From: CAVPDE01 sp964580575
GTDB lineage: Bacteria; Desulfobacterota; DSM-4660; Desulfatiglandales; HGW-15
Length of the DNA: 42,270 nucleotides
Direction: 5' to 3'
Assembly (NCBI GenBank): GCA_964580575.1
Contig: CAZOLJ010000040.1
Span: 1 to 42,270, forward strand
The translations under genes and the position numbers were made by a program. The notes under the pieces were generated by a model. The model was not told the origin of the DNA and did no database searches. It saw nothing but the letters and a program-made list of their open reading frames with translations. Shown in pieces: positions 13,978 to 21,996 of the stretch (position 1 is the stretch's first letter; every line of letters begins with the position of its first letter).

Positions 13978-16851
13978 ATGCTTGGTTCACTAATCAAAGG
14001 TATTTTCGGCAGCAAGAACGACAGGGAGCTCAAACGAATGGCTCCCTTCGTGGACAAGATCAACAGCCTGGAGCCGCAGTACCAGGCCCTGTCGGACGCG
14101 GAGCTTCAGGCCAAGACGCCGGTGTTCAAGGAAAGGGTTTCAGGGGGAGAACCCTTGGAAGACCTGCTCCCCGAGGCGTTCGCTGCGGTTCGCGAGGCTT
14201 CTGTGCGGGTGCTCCGCATGCGGCACTTCGACGTTCAGCTCATCGGCGGGGTTGTGCTTCACGAAGGAAAGATCGCCGAGATGAAAACCGGCGAAGGCAA
14301 AACCCTTGCCGCCACGCTTCCCCTTTACCTCAATGCGCTCACGGGCCGCGGGGTCCATCTCGTCACGGTGAACGACTACCTGGCCAAGCGTGATGCGGAG
14401 TGGATGGGAGGGATCTACAAATTCCTGGGCTTGTCCGTGGGCGTCATTGTTCACGGCCTGGATGACAGCGCACGAAAGGCCGCCTACGCCTGCGATATCA
14501 CCTATGGCACCAACAATGAGTTCGGTTTCGACTATCTCCGGGACAACATGAAGTTTGACGTCAGGGATTTTGTCCAGCGGGACTTTCATTACGCCATTGT
14601 GGACGAGGTGGACAGCATCCTGATCGACGAGGCCAGGACTCCTCTCATCATCAGCGGCCCTGTGGAGCGGAGCGAGAACAAGATGTTTGTGGAGGTCAAG
14701 CCCCTGGTCATCAACCTGAGAAGAAAGCAGAGCGCCGTGGTCCGCTCCATCCTCCAGGAGGCCAAGCAGGTGCTCGAAGGCTCAGAGGACGGGGACCGGA
14801 GCATTGAGCTGCTCCTCAAGGTCAAACGAGGCGATCCCAAGAACCCCGGCTACCTCGACGTTGTCGCCAAGAACCAGAATCTCAAGAAAGAAGTGGACCG
14901 GCTGGAGGCCATGCTGAGCGCCCAGAAAGTGCTCCCGGAAATCGACCAGGATCTCTACTGCGTCATTGACGAGCGAAGCAATGCGGTGGAGCTGACGGAC
15001 AAGGGGATCAAGCTTCTGGCCGAAGCCGCGGGCGGCACGGGCGACTTCTCCCTTCCGGACATCGACGAAGCGAGTCATCTCATCCGCGAGGATCAAAGCC
15101 TCAGCGAGGACGAGAAAACCGGACGGCTCAAAGAAGTGGAGGACCGGTACCTTCGCACGTCGGAGCTGCTCCATGCCACGCACCAACTGATCAAGGCGTA
15201 CTGGCTTTTTGAGAAAGACGTCCACTACGTGATCAAGGACGACCAGGTGGTCATCGTGGATGAGTTCACGGGACGAATGATGCCGGGACGGCGCTGGAGC
15301 GACGGCCTTCACCAGGCTGTGGAGGCCAAGGAGGGAGTGAGCGTTGCCGAAGAGAACCAGACCCTGGCGACGGTCACGTTCCAGAATTTCTTTCGCATGT
15401 ACGAAAAGCTGGCAGGGATGACCGGTACGGCCGACACCGAGGCTGCGGAATTCATGAGCACCTACAAGCTGGATGTGGTCGTCGTTCCCACCAACAAAGA
15501 AATGATCCGAACCGACTACCCTGACGTGATCTACAAGACCGAGCGGGAGAAGTTCAAAGCCGCGGTGGAGGAGATCAAGGACCTCCATGACAAGGGGCAG
15601 CCGGTCCTGGTTGGTACGATCACGATCGAGAAGTCCGAGATGCTCAGCAAGATGCTGGCCCGGACAGGGGTTCCCCACTCCGTTCTCAATGCCAAGCACC
15701 ACGAAAAGGAAGCGGAAATCGTGGCCCAAGCCGGTCAGGCGAAAACCGTAACCATCTCCACCAACATGGCCGGTCGAGGCACGGACATCGTGCTCGGTCC
15801 GGGAGTGGTGGACCTGGGCGGGCTTCACATCCTGGGAACGGAGAGACATGAAAGCCGGCGAATCGACAACCAGCTCAGAGGCCGATCCGGCCGGCAGGGA
15901 GACCCGGGCAGTTCTCGTTTCTATCTTTCCCTGGAAGACGATCTGCTCCGGATCTTCGGCTCTGACCGGATTGCTTCGGTCATGGGTCGCCTGGGCATGG
16001 AGGAGGGCGAGCCCATTGAGCACAGCCTGATCTCCAAAGCCATTGAGAACGCCCAGAAGAAGGTGGAAGCTCACAACTTTGACATCAGGAAACACCTTCT
16101 CGAATACGACGATGTGATGAACACCCAGCGTGACATCATCTATTCCATGAGAAGGGAGGTTCTATCGGGCGAGGGGATCGACGATGTCGTTCGCACCATG
16201 ATGGAAGAGAAGGCGGACGCCCTGATCGATGCCTACACCGATCCAAAGGCGAACCCGGAGGATTGGGAGATCCAGGGATTGAAGGATCAGGTGGCCCGCC
16301 TCTTCGGAATTCGCCTCAAGCTGGGGCCGCCGGATATGGGGGAGGACGAATTCAACGCTCTTAAGCCGGATGAGCTAAGAGAGACACTCAAGGAAGAAGC
16401 GTGGAAAGCTCACGAGAAGAGGGAGATGGAATTCGGTAAAGAGGATTTGAAGTCCATCGAGAAGTACTTCCTTCTCCAGATCATCGATCATCAGTGGGTG
16501 GACCATCTCCAGGACATGGAGAGCATGAAAGAAGGAATCGGCCTGAGGGGATACGGCCACCTGGATCCGTTGAGAGAGTACAAGAAAGAGGGGTTTGCTC
16601 TGTTTGAAGGGCTTATGGACCGGATCAAGGAAGAGACTCTGGTCACCCTCTCGCGCATCCGTCTCATGAAGGAGAAGCCGAAAGAGGAAGAACTGCCTCG
16701 CAAGAGGGCGAGGCCCATGCAGTTCAGCCATGGAGGCGGGCCGGGAAAAGTCGAGACCGTCAGAAGAGAAGGCAAGAAGGTGGGACGCAATGATCCGTGC
16801 CCGTGCGGCAGCGGCAAGAAGTACAAGAAGTGTTGTGGAAAAAATGCTTAG
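13978..16851 (+). CDS. secA: preprotein translocase ATPase SecA with large insertion
   Basis: SecA is the motor that drives unfolded proteins through SecYEG. The 957-residue protein has Walker A MKTGEGKTLAAT (about residues 102-110), the DEVDSILIDEARTPLIISGP segment, TGTADTEAAEF, NMAGRGTDIVLGPGV and RGRSGRQGDPGSSRFYLSLE. The C-terminal zinc motif CPCGSGKKYKKCC binds SecB or ribosomes. Compared with E. coli SecA (901 residues), about 85 extra residues lie between ISGPVERSENKMF and DQDLYCVIDERSN (roughly 235-320), containing KRGDPKNPGYLD and a predicted coiled coil. A similar insertion is known in Bacteroidetes-type SecA. The start ATG at 13978 is preceded by an AT-rich stretch with only a weak ribosome binding site. 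Confidence 0.97.
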   Translation: MLGSLIKGIFGSKNDRELKRMAPFVDKINSLEPQYQALSDAELQAKTPVFKERVSGGEPLEDLLPEAFAAVREASVRVLRMRHFDVQLIGGVVLHEGKIAEMKTGEGKTLAATLPLYLNALTGRGVHLVTVNDYLAKRDAEWMGGIYKFLGLSVGVIVHGLDDSARKAAYACDITYGTNNEFGFDYLRDNMKFDVRDFVQRDFHYAIVDEVDSILIDEARTPLIISGPVERSENKMFVEVKPLVINLRRKQSAVVRSILQEAKQVLEGSEDGDRSIELLLKVKRGDPKNPGYLDVVAKNQNLKKEVDRLEAMLSAQKVLPEIDQDLYCVIDERSNAVELTDKGIKLLAEAAGGTGDFSLPDIDEASHLIREDQSLSEDEKTGRLKEVEDRYLRTSELLHATHQLIKAYWLFEKDVHYVIKDDQVVIVDEFTGRMMPGRRWSDGLHQAVEAKEGVSVAEENQTLATVTFQNFFRMYEKLAGMTGTADTEAAEFMSTYKLDVVVVPTNKEMIRTDYPDVIYKTEREKFKAAVEEIKDLHDKGQPVLVGTITIEKSEMLSKMLARTGVPHSVLNAKHHEKEAEIVAQAGQAKTVTISTNMAGRGTDIVLGPGVVDLGGLHILGTERHESRRIDNQLRGRSGRQGDPGSSRFYLSLEDDLLRIFGSDRIASVMGRLGMEEGEPIEHSLISKAIENAQKKVEAHNFDIRKHLLEYDDVMNTQRDIIYSMRREVLSGEGIDDVVRTMMEEKADALIDAYTDPKANPEDWEIQGLKDQVARLFGIRLKLGPPDMGEDEFNALKPDELRETLKEEAWKAHEKREMEFGKEDLKSIEKYFLLQIIDHQWVDHLQDMESMKEGIGLRGYGHLDPLREYKKEGFALFEGLMDRIKEETLVTLSRIRLMKEKPKEEELPRKRARPMQFSHGGGPGKVETVRREGKKVGRNDPCPCGSGKKYKKCCGKNA

Positions 16852-16854
16852 ACA

Positions 16855-16924
16855 GTGACAAGTGACAAGTGACGAGTGACAAGAAAGACATTACTCGTCA
16901 CTTGTCACTCGTGACTCGTTACTG
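16855..16924. repeat. TGACAAGTGACGAG palindromic repeat
   Basis: Three GTGACAAGTGACGAG-like units are followed after a short spacer by the reverse complement units CTCGTCACTTGTCACTCG. This makes a long imperfect hairpin between secA and argJ. The same family recurs at 18204-18277 and 27614-27650. Confidence 0.75.
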
Positions 16925-16942
16925 AAAGAGCAACGGACAGCG

Positions 16943-18166
16943 GTGAATAATAAGGGCCGAAAGCCTGTAGCGGAGTTTCATATGGGTGATTATCACGTTC
17001 GCGGTTTCAAAGCTTCCGTTACAGAGGCCGGCATCAAGAAAAGGGGCGGGCTGGACCTAGCCCTCATTTTTTCTGAAAGGGAAGCGAGCGCGGCGGGCGT
17101 ATTCACTGGCAATAAGGTGAAAGCCGCTCCGGTGCTCGTCAGCCAGGAGAATATCAAAAAAGGCAAAGCCAGGGCCATTATCGCGAATTCCGGCAATGCC
17201 AATGCCTGCACCGGGGACGCAGGGCTTCAGAGCGCCCGGTACACCGTCAAAGCGGTCGCCAAGGAATTGGGGATCAGCCCTGAGGAAGTGCTTGTGGCCT
17301 CCACAGGAGTGATTGGAGCGCCCCTGAACACGGATGTGATCGGAAAGGCTCTCCCGGATCTCGTCAAGGGGCTGTCGCCCGAGGCCGTCCCTCGCGTTGT
17401 GGAAGCGATCATGACTACGGATTCTTTTCCCAAGCTCTCCCTGTTTGAGGGGAAAGCCGGCGGAAAATCCTACAAGGTGGTGGGCATGGCAAAAGGGGCA
17501 GGCATGATCATGCCTGACATGGCCACCATGCTTTGCTTCATCATCACCGACATCACGGTTGATCCGATCAGGCTGAACGAGGCCCTGGTGTGGGGAGTGG
17601 AAAGAACTTTCAACCGCATCAGCGTGGACGGGGACACGAGCACGAACGACACGGTCTTTGTCCTCGCTAACGGCGCAGCCGGGAACGGAAGCCTAAGCCC
17701 TGAGGAGTTTCAGGGGTTCAAGACAGGGTTGGCCAAGGTGATGGACGAACTCTCCACCATGATCGTGAGGGACGGCGAAGGCGCGACCAAGCTGATCCGC
17801 ATAGCGATCAAAGGCGCGGCCGCCCCTGCGGATGCGCTCACCGCGGCCAGGACCATCGCCAATTCCGCTCTGGTCAAGACCGCGTTCTATGGCTCGGATC
17901 CCAACTGGGGGCGAATCATGGCTGCTCTCGGCCGTTCAGGGATCCGGATGAGGGAGGAAGGTGTCACGATCTGGGTGGATGACGTGAAGATTGTGGAAAA
18001 GGGCATGGGCAGAGGGGCTGAGCCTGAAGCCAAGGCGGCTGTGAGAATGAAGGGCAAGGAGTTTTCCGTGACCGTAGACCTCCACGAGGGGGAGTTTGAG
18101 GATCACATCACCACCTGCGATTTGACCCACGAGTATGTTTCCATCAATGCAGACTACAGAACTTGA
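16943..18166 (+). CDS. argJ: glutamate N-acetyltransferase / amino-acid acetyltransferase
   Basis: ArgJ moves the acetyl group from N-acetylornithine to glutamate in cyclic arginine synthesis; bifunctional forms also use acetyl-CoA. The protein cleaves itself before the nucleophile threonine in KGAGMIMPDMATMLCFIITD (Thr195 in this numbering), which is intact. Other landmarks are VFTGNKVKAAPV, AIIANSGNANACTG, VLVASTGVIGAPL, SVDGDTSTNDT and GSDPNWGRIMAALGRSG. The start shown is a GTG without a clear ribosome binding site. An in-frame ATG at 16982 has GGAG about 6 nt upstream and gives a more typical N-terminus, so the true protein may lack the first 13 residues. I cannot tell mono- from bifunctional activity. 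Confidence 0.96.
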   Translation: MNNKGRKPVAEFHMGDYHVRGFKASVTEAGIKKRGGLDLALIFSEREASAAGVFTGNKVKAAPVLVSQENIKKGKARAIIANSGNANACTGDAGLQSARYTVKAVAKELGISPEEVLVASTGVIGAPLNTDVIGKALPDLVKGLSPEAVPRVVEAIMTTDSFPKLSLFEGKAGGKSYKVVGMAKGAGMIMPDMATMLCFIITDITVDPIRLNEALVWGVERTFNRISVDGDTSTNDTVFVLANGAAGNGSLSPEEFQGFKTGLAKVMDELSTMIVRDGEGATKLIRIAIKGAAAPADALTAARTIANSALVKTAFYGSDPNWGRIMAALGRSGIRMREEGVTIWVDDVKIVEKGMGRGAEPEAKAAVRMKGKEFSVTVDLHEGEFEDHITTCDLTHEYVSINADYRT

Positions 18167-18170
18167 AAGC

Positions 18171-18278
18171 GCAGATTGCTGAAAAATGCCCATTTCATGG
18201 GAAAGTGACAAGTGACGAGTAACAAGTGACAAGTCCGTCTCTTATCTCGTTACTTGTCCCTCGTCACTCGTCACTAAG
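18171..18278. repeat. partial GCAGGCTGCTGAAAAA element fused to TGACAAGTGACGAG repeat
   Basis: Positions 18171-18194 resemble the left end of the inverted-repeat element at 36890-37014 (shared TGCTGAAAAATGCCCAT). At 18204-18277 AGTGACAAGTGACGAGTAAC-like units face GTTACTTGTCCCTCGTCACT-like units. Together they fill the argJ-manC gap. Nothing coding is seen. Confidence 0.65.
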
Positions 18279-18359
18279 ATGCGCAACTGTATCTAAATGC
18301 TTTTGAGCCACTTGCAAAAAGATAAGTTCCAATTCCGAGTGCATGCGGAGTGATCAAGT

Positions 18360-19436
18360 ATGTACGTTGTGATCATGGCGGGGGGGTCGGGGACGCGGTT
18401 CTGGCCGGTGAGCCGAAAAGCAAAGCCCAAGCAGTTTCTCGATATCACGGGCAAGGGGCCCATGGTGGTCGAGACCTGTGACAGGCTGGCGTCTGCGTTC
18501 AGAGACGAGCAAATCATCCTTGTTCTGGGTCAGGAGCACATGCAAGAGGCAACGGCCCTTTTCAAGGAAAGAAGGGTCCGTCTCCTGGCCGAGCCTGTGG
18601 GAAGGAATACGGCTGCCTGTATGGGACTGGGGGCCATCTATGTAGCCCATCTTGAAGACAATGAGCCCGTGGCGTTTCTCCCTGCAGACCACTACGTGTC
18701 GAACCCCAAGGCGCTGCTGGAAAGCATTCGCTGGGCCGCAGAGATCGCTGCGGCCGGCTCGATCGTGACGCTCGGCATTGTTCCCACCAGGCCTGAAACC
18801 GGCTACGGCTACATTCAGTGGTCGGAGGAGCGGCCGGACTTCTGGAAGCAGAAGGCCTACAGGGTGAAAGCTTTTGTGGAAAAGCCGAGCCTCGACAAGG
18901 CAAAACAGTATCTGGTCAGGGGAGATTACCTGTGGAATTCGGGAATTTTCGTGGCGACCCCTCAAAGCATCCTGAGGGAGATCGAACTTCACCTCCCCCA
19001 GCTTCATGAAGGATTAACGCGGTTGAAGCCGGCACTGGGAACCGACAGCTTCGAGAATGTGCTGGAAGAAGTCTATGAGAGGCTGGAATCCCTATCCTTT
19101 GATTACGGGATCATGGAGAGAACCGGTTCGCCCGTCTTTGTAGTTCCCTGTGATTGCGGGTGGAGCGATGTCGGCTCTTGGGAATCGCTCTATGAATTGA
19201 GGGAAGAAGATCATGACGACAAGCGCAACCTCAAAGAAGGGGAATGTCTTGTGGTGGACTGCAAGGGGACTTTTGTTTCGAGCCGGGGAGGGCGGCTCGT
19301 CTCCTGTCTCGGCTTGAAGAACTGCCTGGTGGTTGACACCCCGGACACCTTGCTGGTGGCGGATCTCAAGAAAGCCCAGGAGGTGCGCAAGATCATCGAT
19401 TTGCTGAAGCGAAACAGAAAGGATGACCTGCTGTGA
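18360..19436 (+). CDS. manC: mannose-1-phosphate guanylyltransferase
   Basis: The enzyme makes GDP-mannose from GTP and mannose-1-phosphate. The 358-residue protein has the nucleotidyltransferase signature MAGGSGTRFWPVSRKAKPKQF at the N-terminus, then VAFLPADHYVSNPKA, RPETGYGYIQWSEE, VKAFVEKPSL and YLWNSGIFVATPQS. VPCDCGWSDVGSWESLYEL comes near the end. It is the short, single-domain form and lacks the cupin isomerase domain found in longer ManC/AlgA proteins. Its stop overlaps the GTG of the next gene (GTGA junction), which encodes the enzyme for the previous step. Products probably feed LPS, capsule or glycoprotein sugars. Confidence 0.94.
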   Translation: MYVVIMAGGSGTRFWPVSRKAKPKQFLDITGKGPMVVETCDRLASAFRDEQIILVLGQEHMQEATALFKERRVRLLAEPVGRNTAACMGLGAIYVAHLEDNEPVAFLPADHYVSNPKALLESIRWAAEIAAAGSIVTLGIVPTRPETGYGYIQWSEERPDFWKQKAYRVKAFVEKPSLDKAKQYLVRGDYLWNSGIFVATPQSILREIELHLPQLHEGLTRLKPALGTDSFENVLEEVYERLESLSFDYGIMERTGSPVFVVPCDCGWSDVGSWESLYELREEDHDDKRNLKEGECLVVDCKGTFVSSRGGRLVSCLGLKNCLVVDTPDTLLVADLKKAQEVRKIIDLLKRNRKDDLL

Positions 19437-20791
19437 ACCCGAACATCTTTCGAGAGTATGATATCCGGGGCAGGGTGCCGGAGGAGTTGAATCGGGAGAC
19501 CGCTTACAGGCTGGGACAGTGTTTCGCTGCTTACTACCAGAGTTTCGGCGCAAAACGGATCAGCCTGGGACGGGATTGCCGCCTGAGTTCGCCGGAACTC
19601 CGGCAGGGCGTCATGGAAGGAATGATGGATGCGGGGATTCATGTGATAGACGTCGGGATGGTTCCCACACCGCTCCTATATTTTTCCCTCCATCACTCGG
19701 ACGTGGACGGCGGAATCCAGATCACGGGAAGTCACAATCCTCCCGAGTACAACGGATTCAAGGTCTGCCTTGGGAAGGCGACGATCTACGGCGAGGAGAT
19801 CCAGAAACTCAGAAGAATCGGAGAGAGCGGGTCGTTCCCGAAAGGAAAGGGGAGCGTTGAAACGAAGGAAGTGATTCAGCCCTATGGCGAGGAAATTCTG
19901 AAGAGGATCCGATGCGGGCAAGTGGCGAGGAAGGTCGTCCTGGACGCTGGAAACGGCATGGCAGGTCTGGTGGCGCCTGAGCTTTACGGCCGGATGGGGA
20001 TTGAAGTCGAAAAGCTTTTCTGTGAACCGGACGGTCGTTTCCCGAACCACCATCCGGATCCGACCCTTCCTGAGAATTTGAAGCACCTCATTCAAAAGGT
20101 GAGCGACACGTCTGCGGATCTGGGGATTGCCTTTGACGGTGATGCGGATCGGATCGGCGTGGTGGACCGCAAAGGCAAGATCATTTGGGGCGATCAGCTC
20201 ATGATCATTTTTTCCAGAGACCTGCTGAAGCGTCATCCAGGCGCCAAGATCATCGGTGAAGTCAAGTGCTCCCAGGTGCTCTACGATGATATCCGCAAGA
20301 ACGGCGGGGTGCCGATCATGTGGAAAGCCGGCCATTCCCTGATCAAAGGGAAGATGAAGGAGGAAGGCGCCCTTCTCGCTGGAGAAATGAGCGGTCACCT
20401 TTTCTTTGCGGAACGGTATTTCGGCTATGATGATGCGATTTACGCGGGCGCCCGGCTGCTCGAAATTCTCACCACCGAAAACAAGGAACTCGAAGAACTC
20501 CTTGCCGGTGTCCCCACCCTGGTGAGCACGCCGGAGATTCGCCTAGACTGCCCGGACGATCAGAAGTTCCAAATCGTGGCCGATCTTGTCTTGGAGTTCA
20601 AAAGGGAATACCAGGTCATTGATGTGGACGGAGCGAGAGTTGTCTTCAAAGGCGGATGGGGGCTGATCCGTGCATCCAACACCCAGCCTGTGCTGGTCCT
20701 TCGCTTCGAAGCCGAGGATCAGAAAACTTTGCAGGAAATCCAAAAGATCTTCATGGATAAACTCGCCAAGAAGGGGTTGAAACTCAAATGA
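19433..20791 (+). CDS. manB: phosphomannomutase/phosphoglucomutase
   Basis: This 452-residue alpha-D-phosphohexomutase interconverts the 6- and 1-phosphates of mannose and probably glucose. Its four-domain markers are present: FREYDIRGRVPEEL at the N-terminus, the phosphoserine loop QITGSHNPPEYNGFK, the metal-binding DGDADRIGVVD, the sugar-specificity loop LAGEMSGHLFFAERYFGYDD, and the phosphate-binding loop RASNTQPVLVLRFEAE. The GTG start overlaps the manC stop by 4 nt, and the stop overlaps the rdgB start in an ATGA junction, so the three genes are very likely co-translated. This domain architecture is shared with AlgC, which accepts both sugars. Confidence 0.95.
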   Translation: MNPNIFREYDIRGRVPEELNRETAYRLGQCFAAYYQSFGAKRISLGRDCRLSSPELRQGVMEGMMDAGIHVIDVGMVPTPLLYFSLHHSDVDGGIQITGSHNPPEYNGFKVCLGKATIYGEEIQKLRRIGESGSFPKGKGSVETKEVIQPYGEEILKRIRCGQVARKVVLDAGNGMAGLVAPELYGRMGIEVEKLFCEPDGRFPNHHPDPTLPENLKHLIQKVSDTSADLGIAFDGDADRIGVVDRKGKIIWGDQLMIIFSRDLLKRHPGAKIIGEVKCSQVLYDDIRKNGGVPIMWKAGHSLIKGKMKEEGALLAGEMSGHLFFAERYFGYDDAIYAGARLLEILTTENKELEELLAGVPTLVSTPEIRLDCPDDQKFQIVADLVLEFKREYQVIDVDGARVVFKGGWGLIRASNTQPVLVLRFEAEDQKTLQEIQKIFMDKLAKKGLKLK

Positions 20792-21417
20792 TCGATCGGC
20801 CTCTGGTCATCGCCACTCGGAACAAGGGAAAGATCGAGGAGTTCAAATCCCTGTTTTCGGGCTTCCCCATGGCCATCAAGAGCCTGAAGGACTTCGGGCC
20901 CATTCCTGAGCCTGTGGAGGACGGGAAAACCTTTGAAGACAATGCCTACAAGAAAGCGCATTTCACTGCACGGGTGCTGGGTTTTCCCGCCCTGGCCGAC
21001 GACTCCGGATTGGGGGTCGAGGCTCTCGGAGGGCAACCCGGCGTCTTTTCCGCCCGCTATGCCGGAGAGGGAGCTGGAGACGAGGGAAACATCCGCAAGC
21101 TTCTGAAAACCATGGAGGGCGTGAGTGATCGAAGAGCCGCTTTCGAGTGTGTCATCGCCATCGCCGTTCCCCGGGGGCCTGCCCTGATCTACGAGGGAAG
21201 ATGCGAAGGCGAGATAACCAGGAATCCGATCGGGAAGAACGGCTTCGGGTATGACCCGGTTTTTTTCTATCAGCCCTTGAGGAAAACCTTTGCGGAGCTG
21301 AGCCAGGAGGAGAAGAACCGGGTCAGCCACAGGGGAAAAGCCATGGCAAAGCTCCTTGCTGAATTCGATAAAGTGCTCGTTTGGCTCGAACAGAGACTGG
21401 CTGAAGAACCATTCTGA
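20788..21417 (+). CDS. rdgB: non-canonical purine NTP pyrophosphatase, RdgB/HAM1 family
   Basis: This house-cleaning enzyme hydrolyses dITP, ITP and XTP so they are not built into nucleic acids. The 209-residue protein shows VIATRNKGKIEEFK at the N-terminus, KTFEDNAYKKAHF, the active-site block ALADDSGLGVEALGG with PGVFSARYAG, and the C-terminal NGFGYDPVFF and SHRGKAM motifs. All family landmarks are present. It starts inside the stop of the phosphohexomutase gene (ATGA overlap). A weak ATTGCCC/GGGCAAT hairpin just after the stop may end this operon before the HesB-like gene. Confidence 0.96.
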   Translation: MIDRPLVIATRNKGKIEEFKSLFSGFPMAIKSLKDFGPIPEPVEDGKTFEDNAYKKAHFTARVLGFPALADDSGLGVEALGGQPGVFSARYAGEGAGDEGNIRKLLKTMEGVSDRRAAFECVIAIAVPRGPALIYEGRCEGEITRNPIGKNGFGYDPVFFYQPLRKTFAELSQEEKNRVSHRGKAMAKLLAEFDKVLVWLEQRLAEEPF

Positions 21418-21446
21418 TTGCCCATATGAAAAAAACGGGCAATTTG

Positions 21447-21474
21447 TTGACAGCGCGTCATTCGTGAATAATGT
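21447..21474 (+). promoter_or_regulatory. candidate promoter of the HesB-like selenoprotein gene
   Basis: TTGACA (21447-21452) is followed by 16 nt and TAATGT (21469-21474), about 35 nt before the start codon. The -35 box is perfect and the -10 box is weak. Confidence 0.4.
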
Positions 21475-21508
21475 TAAAGCACAAATATCAAGGGGGTTGA
21501 AAACGATC

Positions 21509-21838
21509 ATGGAATCCAATCTATTTCAAGTCACTGAAAAAGCAGATCAAATGATCCAACAGTTTTTCCAAGAAAAGAAAGAAAAGCCTGTTGTCCGGGT
21601 TTTCCTTTCGCAGGGGGGGTGATCAGGGCCCTCTCTGGGTATGGCTCTGGATGAGCCGAAAGATGATGATGAGATCGTGAAAAACAATGGGGTGACCTAT
21701 CTTGTGAACAAGCAGTTGCTCGACCAGGTTAAACCCATTACAGTGGATTTTGTTGATTCCGGGTGGGGTTCAGGGTTTTCGATTTCCTCCAGCCTCAAAA
21801 AAGCTGAGGGCTGTGGAAGCGGAAGCTGCTCTTGCTAA
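21509..21838 (+). CDS. HesB/IscA-like selenoprotein (in-frame UGA at codon 38)
   Basis: A-type (HesB/IscA) proteins bind iron or Fe-S clusters through three Cys. Here the first is replaced by UGA: the frame reads VVRVFLSQGG, UGA (21620-21622), SGPSLGMALDEPKDDDEIVK and continues unbroken to VDFVDSGWGSGFSISSSL and the tail GCGSGSCSC. The UGA is exactly where IscA has the Cys of GGGCSG, and both sides are in the same frame, so selenocysteine is the natural reading. A hairpin with a G-containing apical loop lies the right distance downstream. HesB-like selenoproteins are an established family in anaerobes, including Deltaproteobacteria. With read-through the protein is 109 residues (Sec38, Cys102, Cys107, Cys109). 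ATG 21509 has an AGGGGG ribosome binding site. It ends before a strong terminator. Most pipelines would split it or call a pseudogene. Confidence 0.88.
21620..21657 (+). promoter_or_regulatory. candidate bacterial SECIS element
   Basis: Just downstream of the in-frame UGA, GGCTC (21643-21647) and GAGCC (21653-21657) form a 5-bp stem closing the loop TGGAT, with a G at its second position about 27 nt after the UGA. This fits the general bacterial SECIS pattern (short stem, small apical loop with an early G, loop some 16-37 nt from the UGA). An alternative weaker fold pairs CAGGGCC (21624) with GGCTCTG. Confidence 0.6.
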
Positions 21839-21845
21839 CTTTCCA

Positions 21846-21900
21846 GGCCGCCAGCCTTAAGAAGCGAAAAAGCTAAGGTTGGCGGCCTTACTGTTTTCTC
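21846..21900 (+). terminator. rho-independent terminator after the HesB-like gene
   Basis: A 14-bp stem (21846-21859 with 21874-21887, one G-U pair) and a 14-nt loop are followed by TTACTGTTTTCTCC. It lies 8 nt past the stop codon. Confidence 0.85.
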
Positions 21901-21996
21901 CTTCCCAGAGACGTCCTATCGCGCCATTCCACAAAGCAGGCTTTCAGTCTTTACAGATAAAGGGATTTCGGATATCTCTATTCCCGGGGACTATCC

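Noticed and set aside
14782..16095. Long minus-strand frame opposite secA
   Set aside because: It is antisense to secA, with no domain, start signal or independent support.
16855..16924. Possible CRISPR-like repeats
   Set aside because: The units are short, degenerate and palindromic with no regular unique spacers, and no cas gene is in the window. The same holds for the blocks at 4655-4776, 22655-22772 and 30281-30419.
21356..21838. HesB-like gene as a frameshifted or nonsense pseudogene
   Set aside because: Both halves are in the same frame, all conserved residues other than the Sec position are intact, a hairpin lies at a SECIS-like distance, and the gene has a promoter and a strong terminator.
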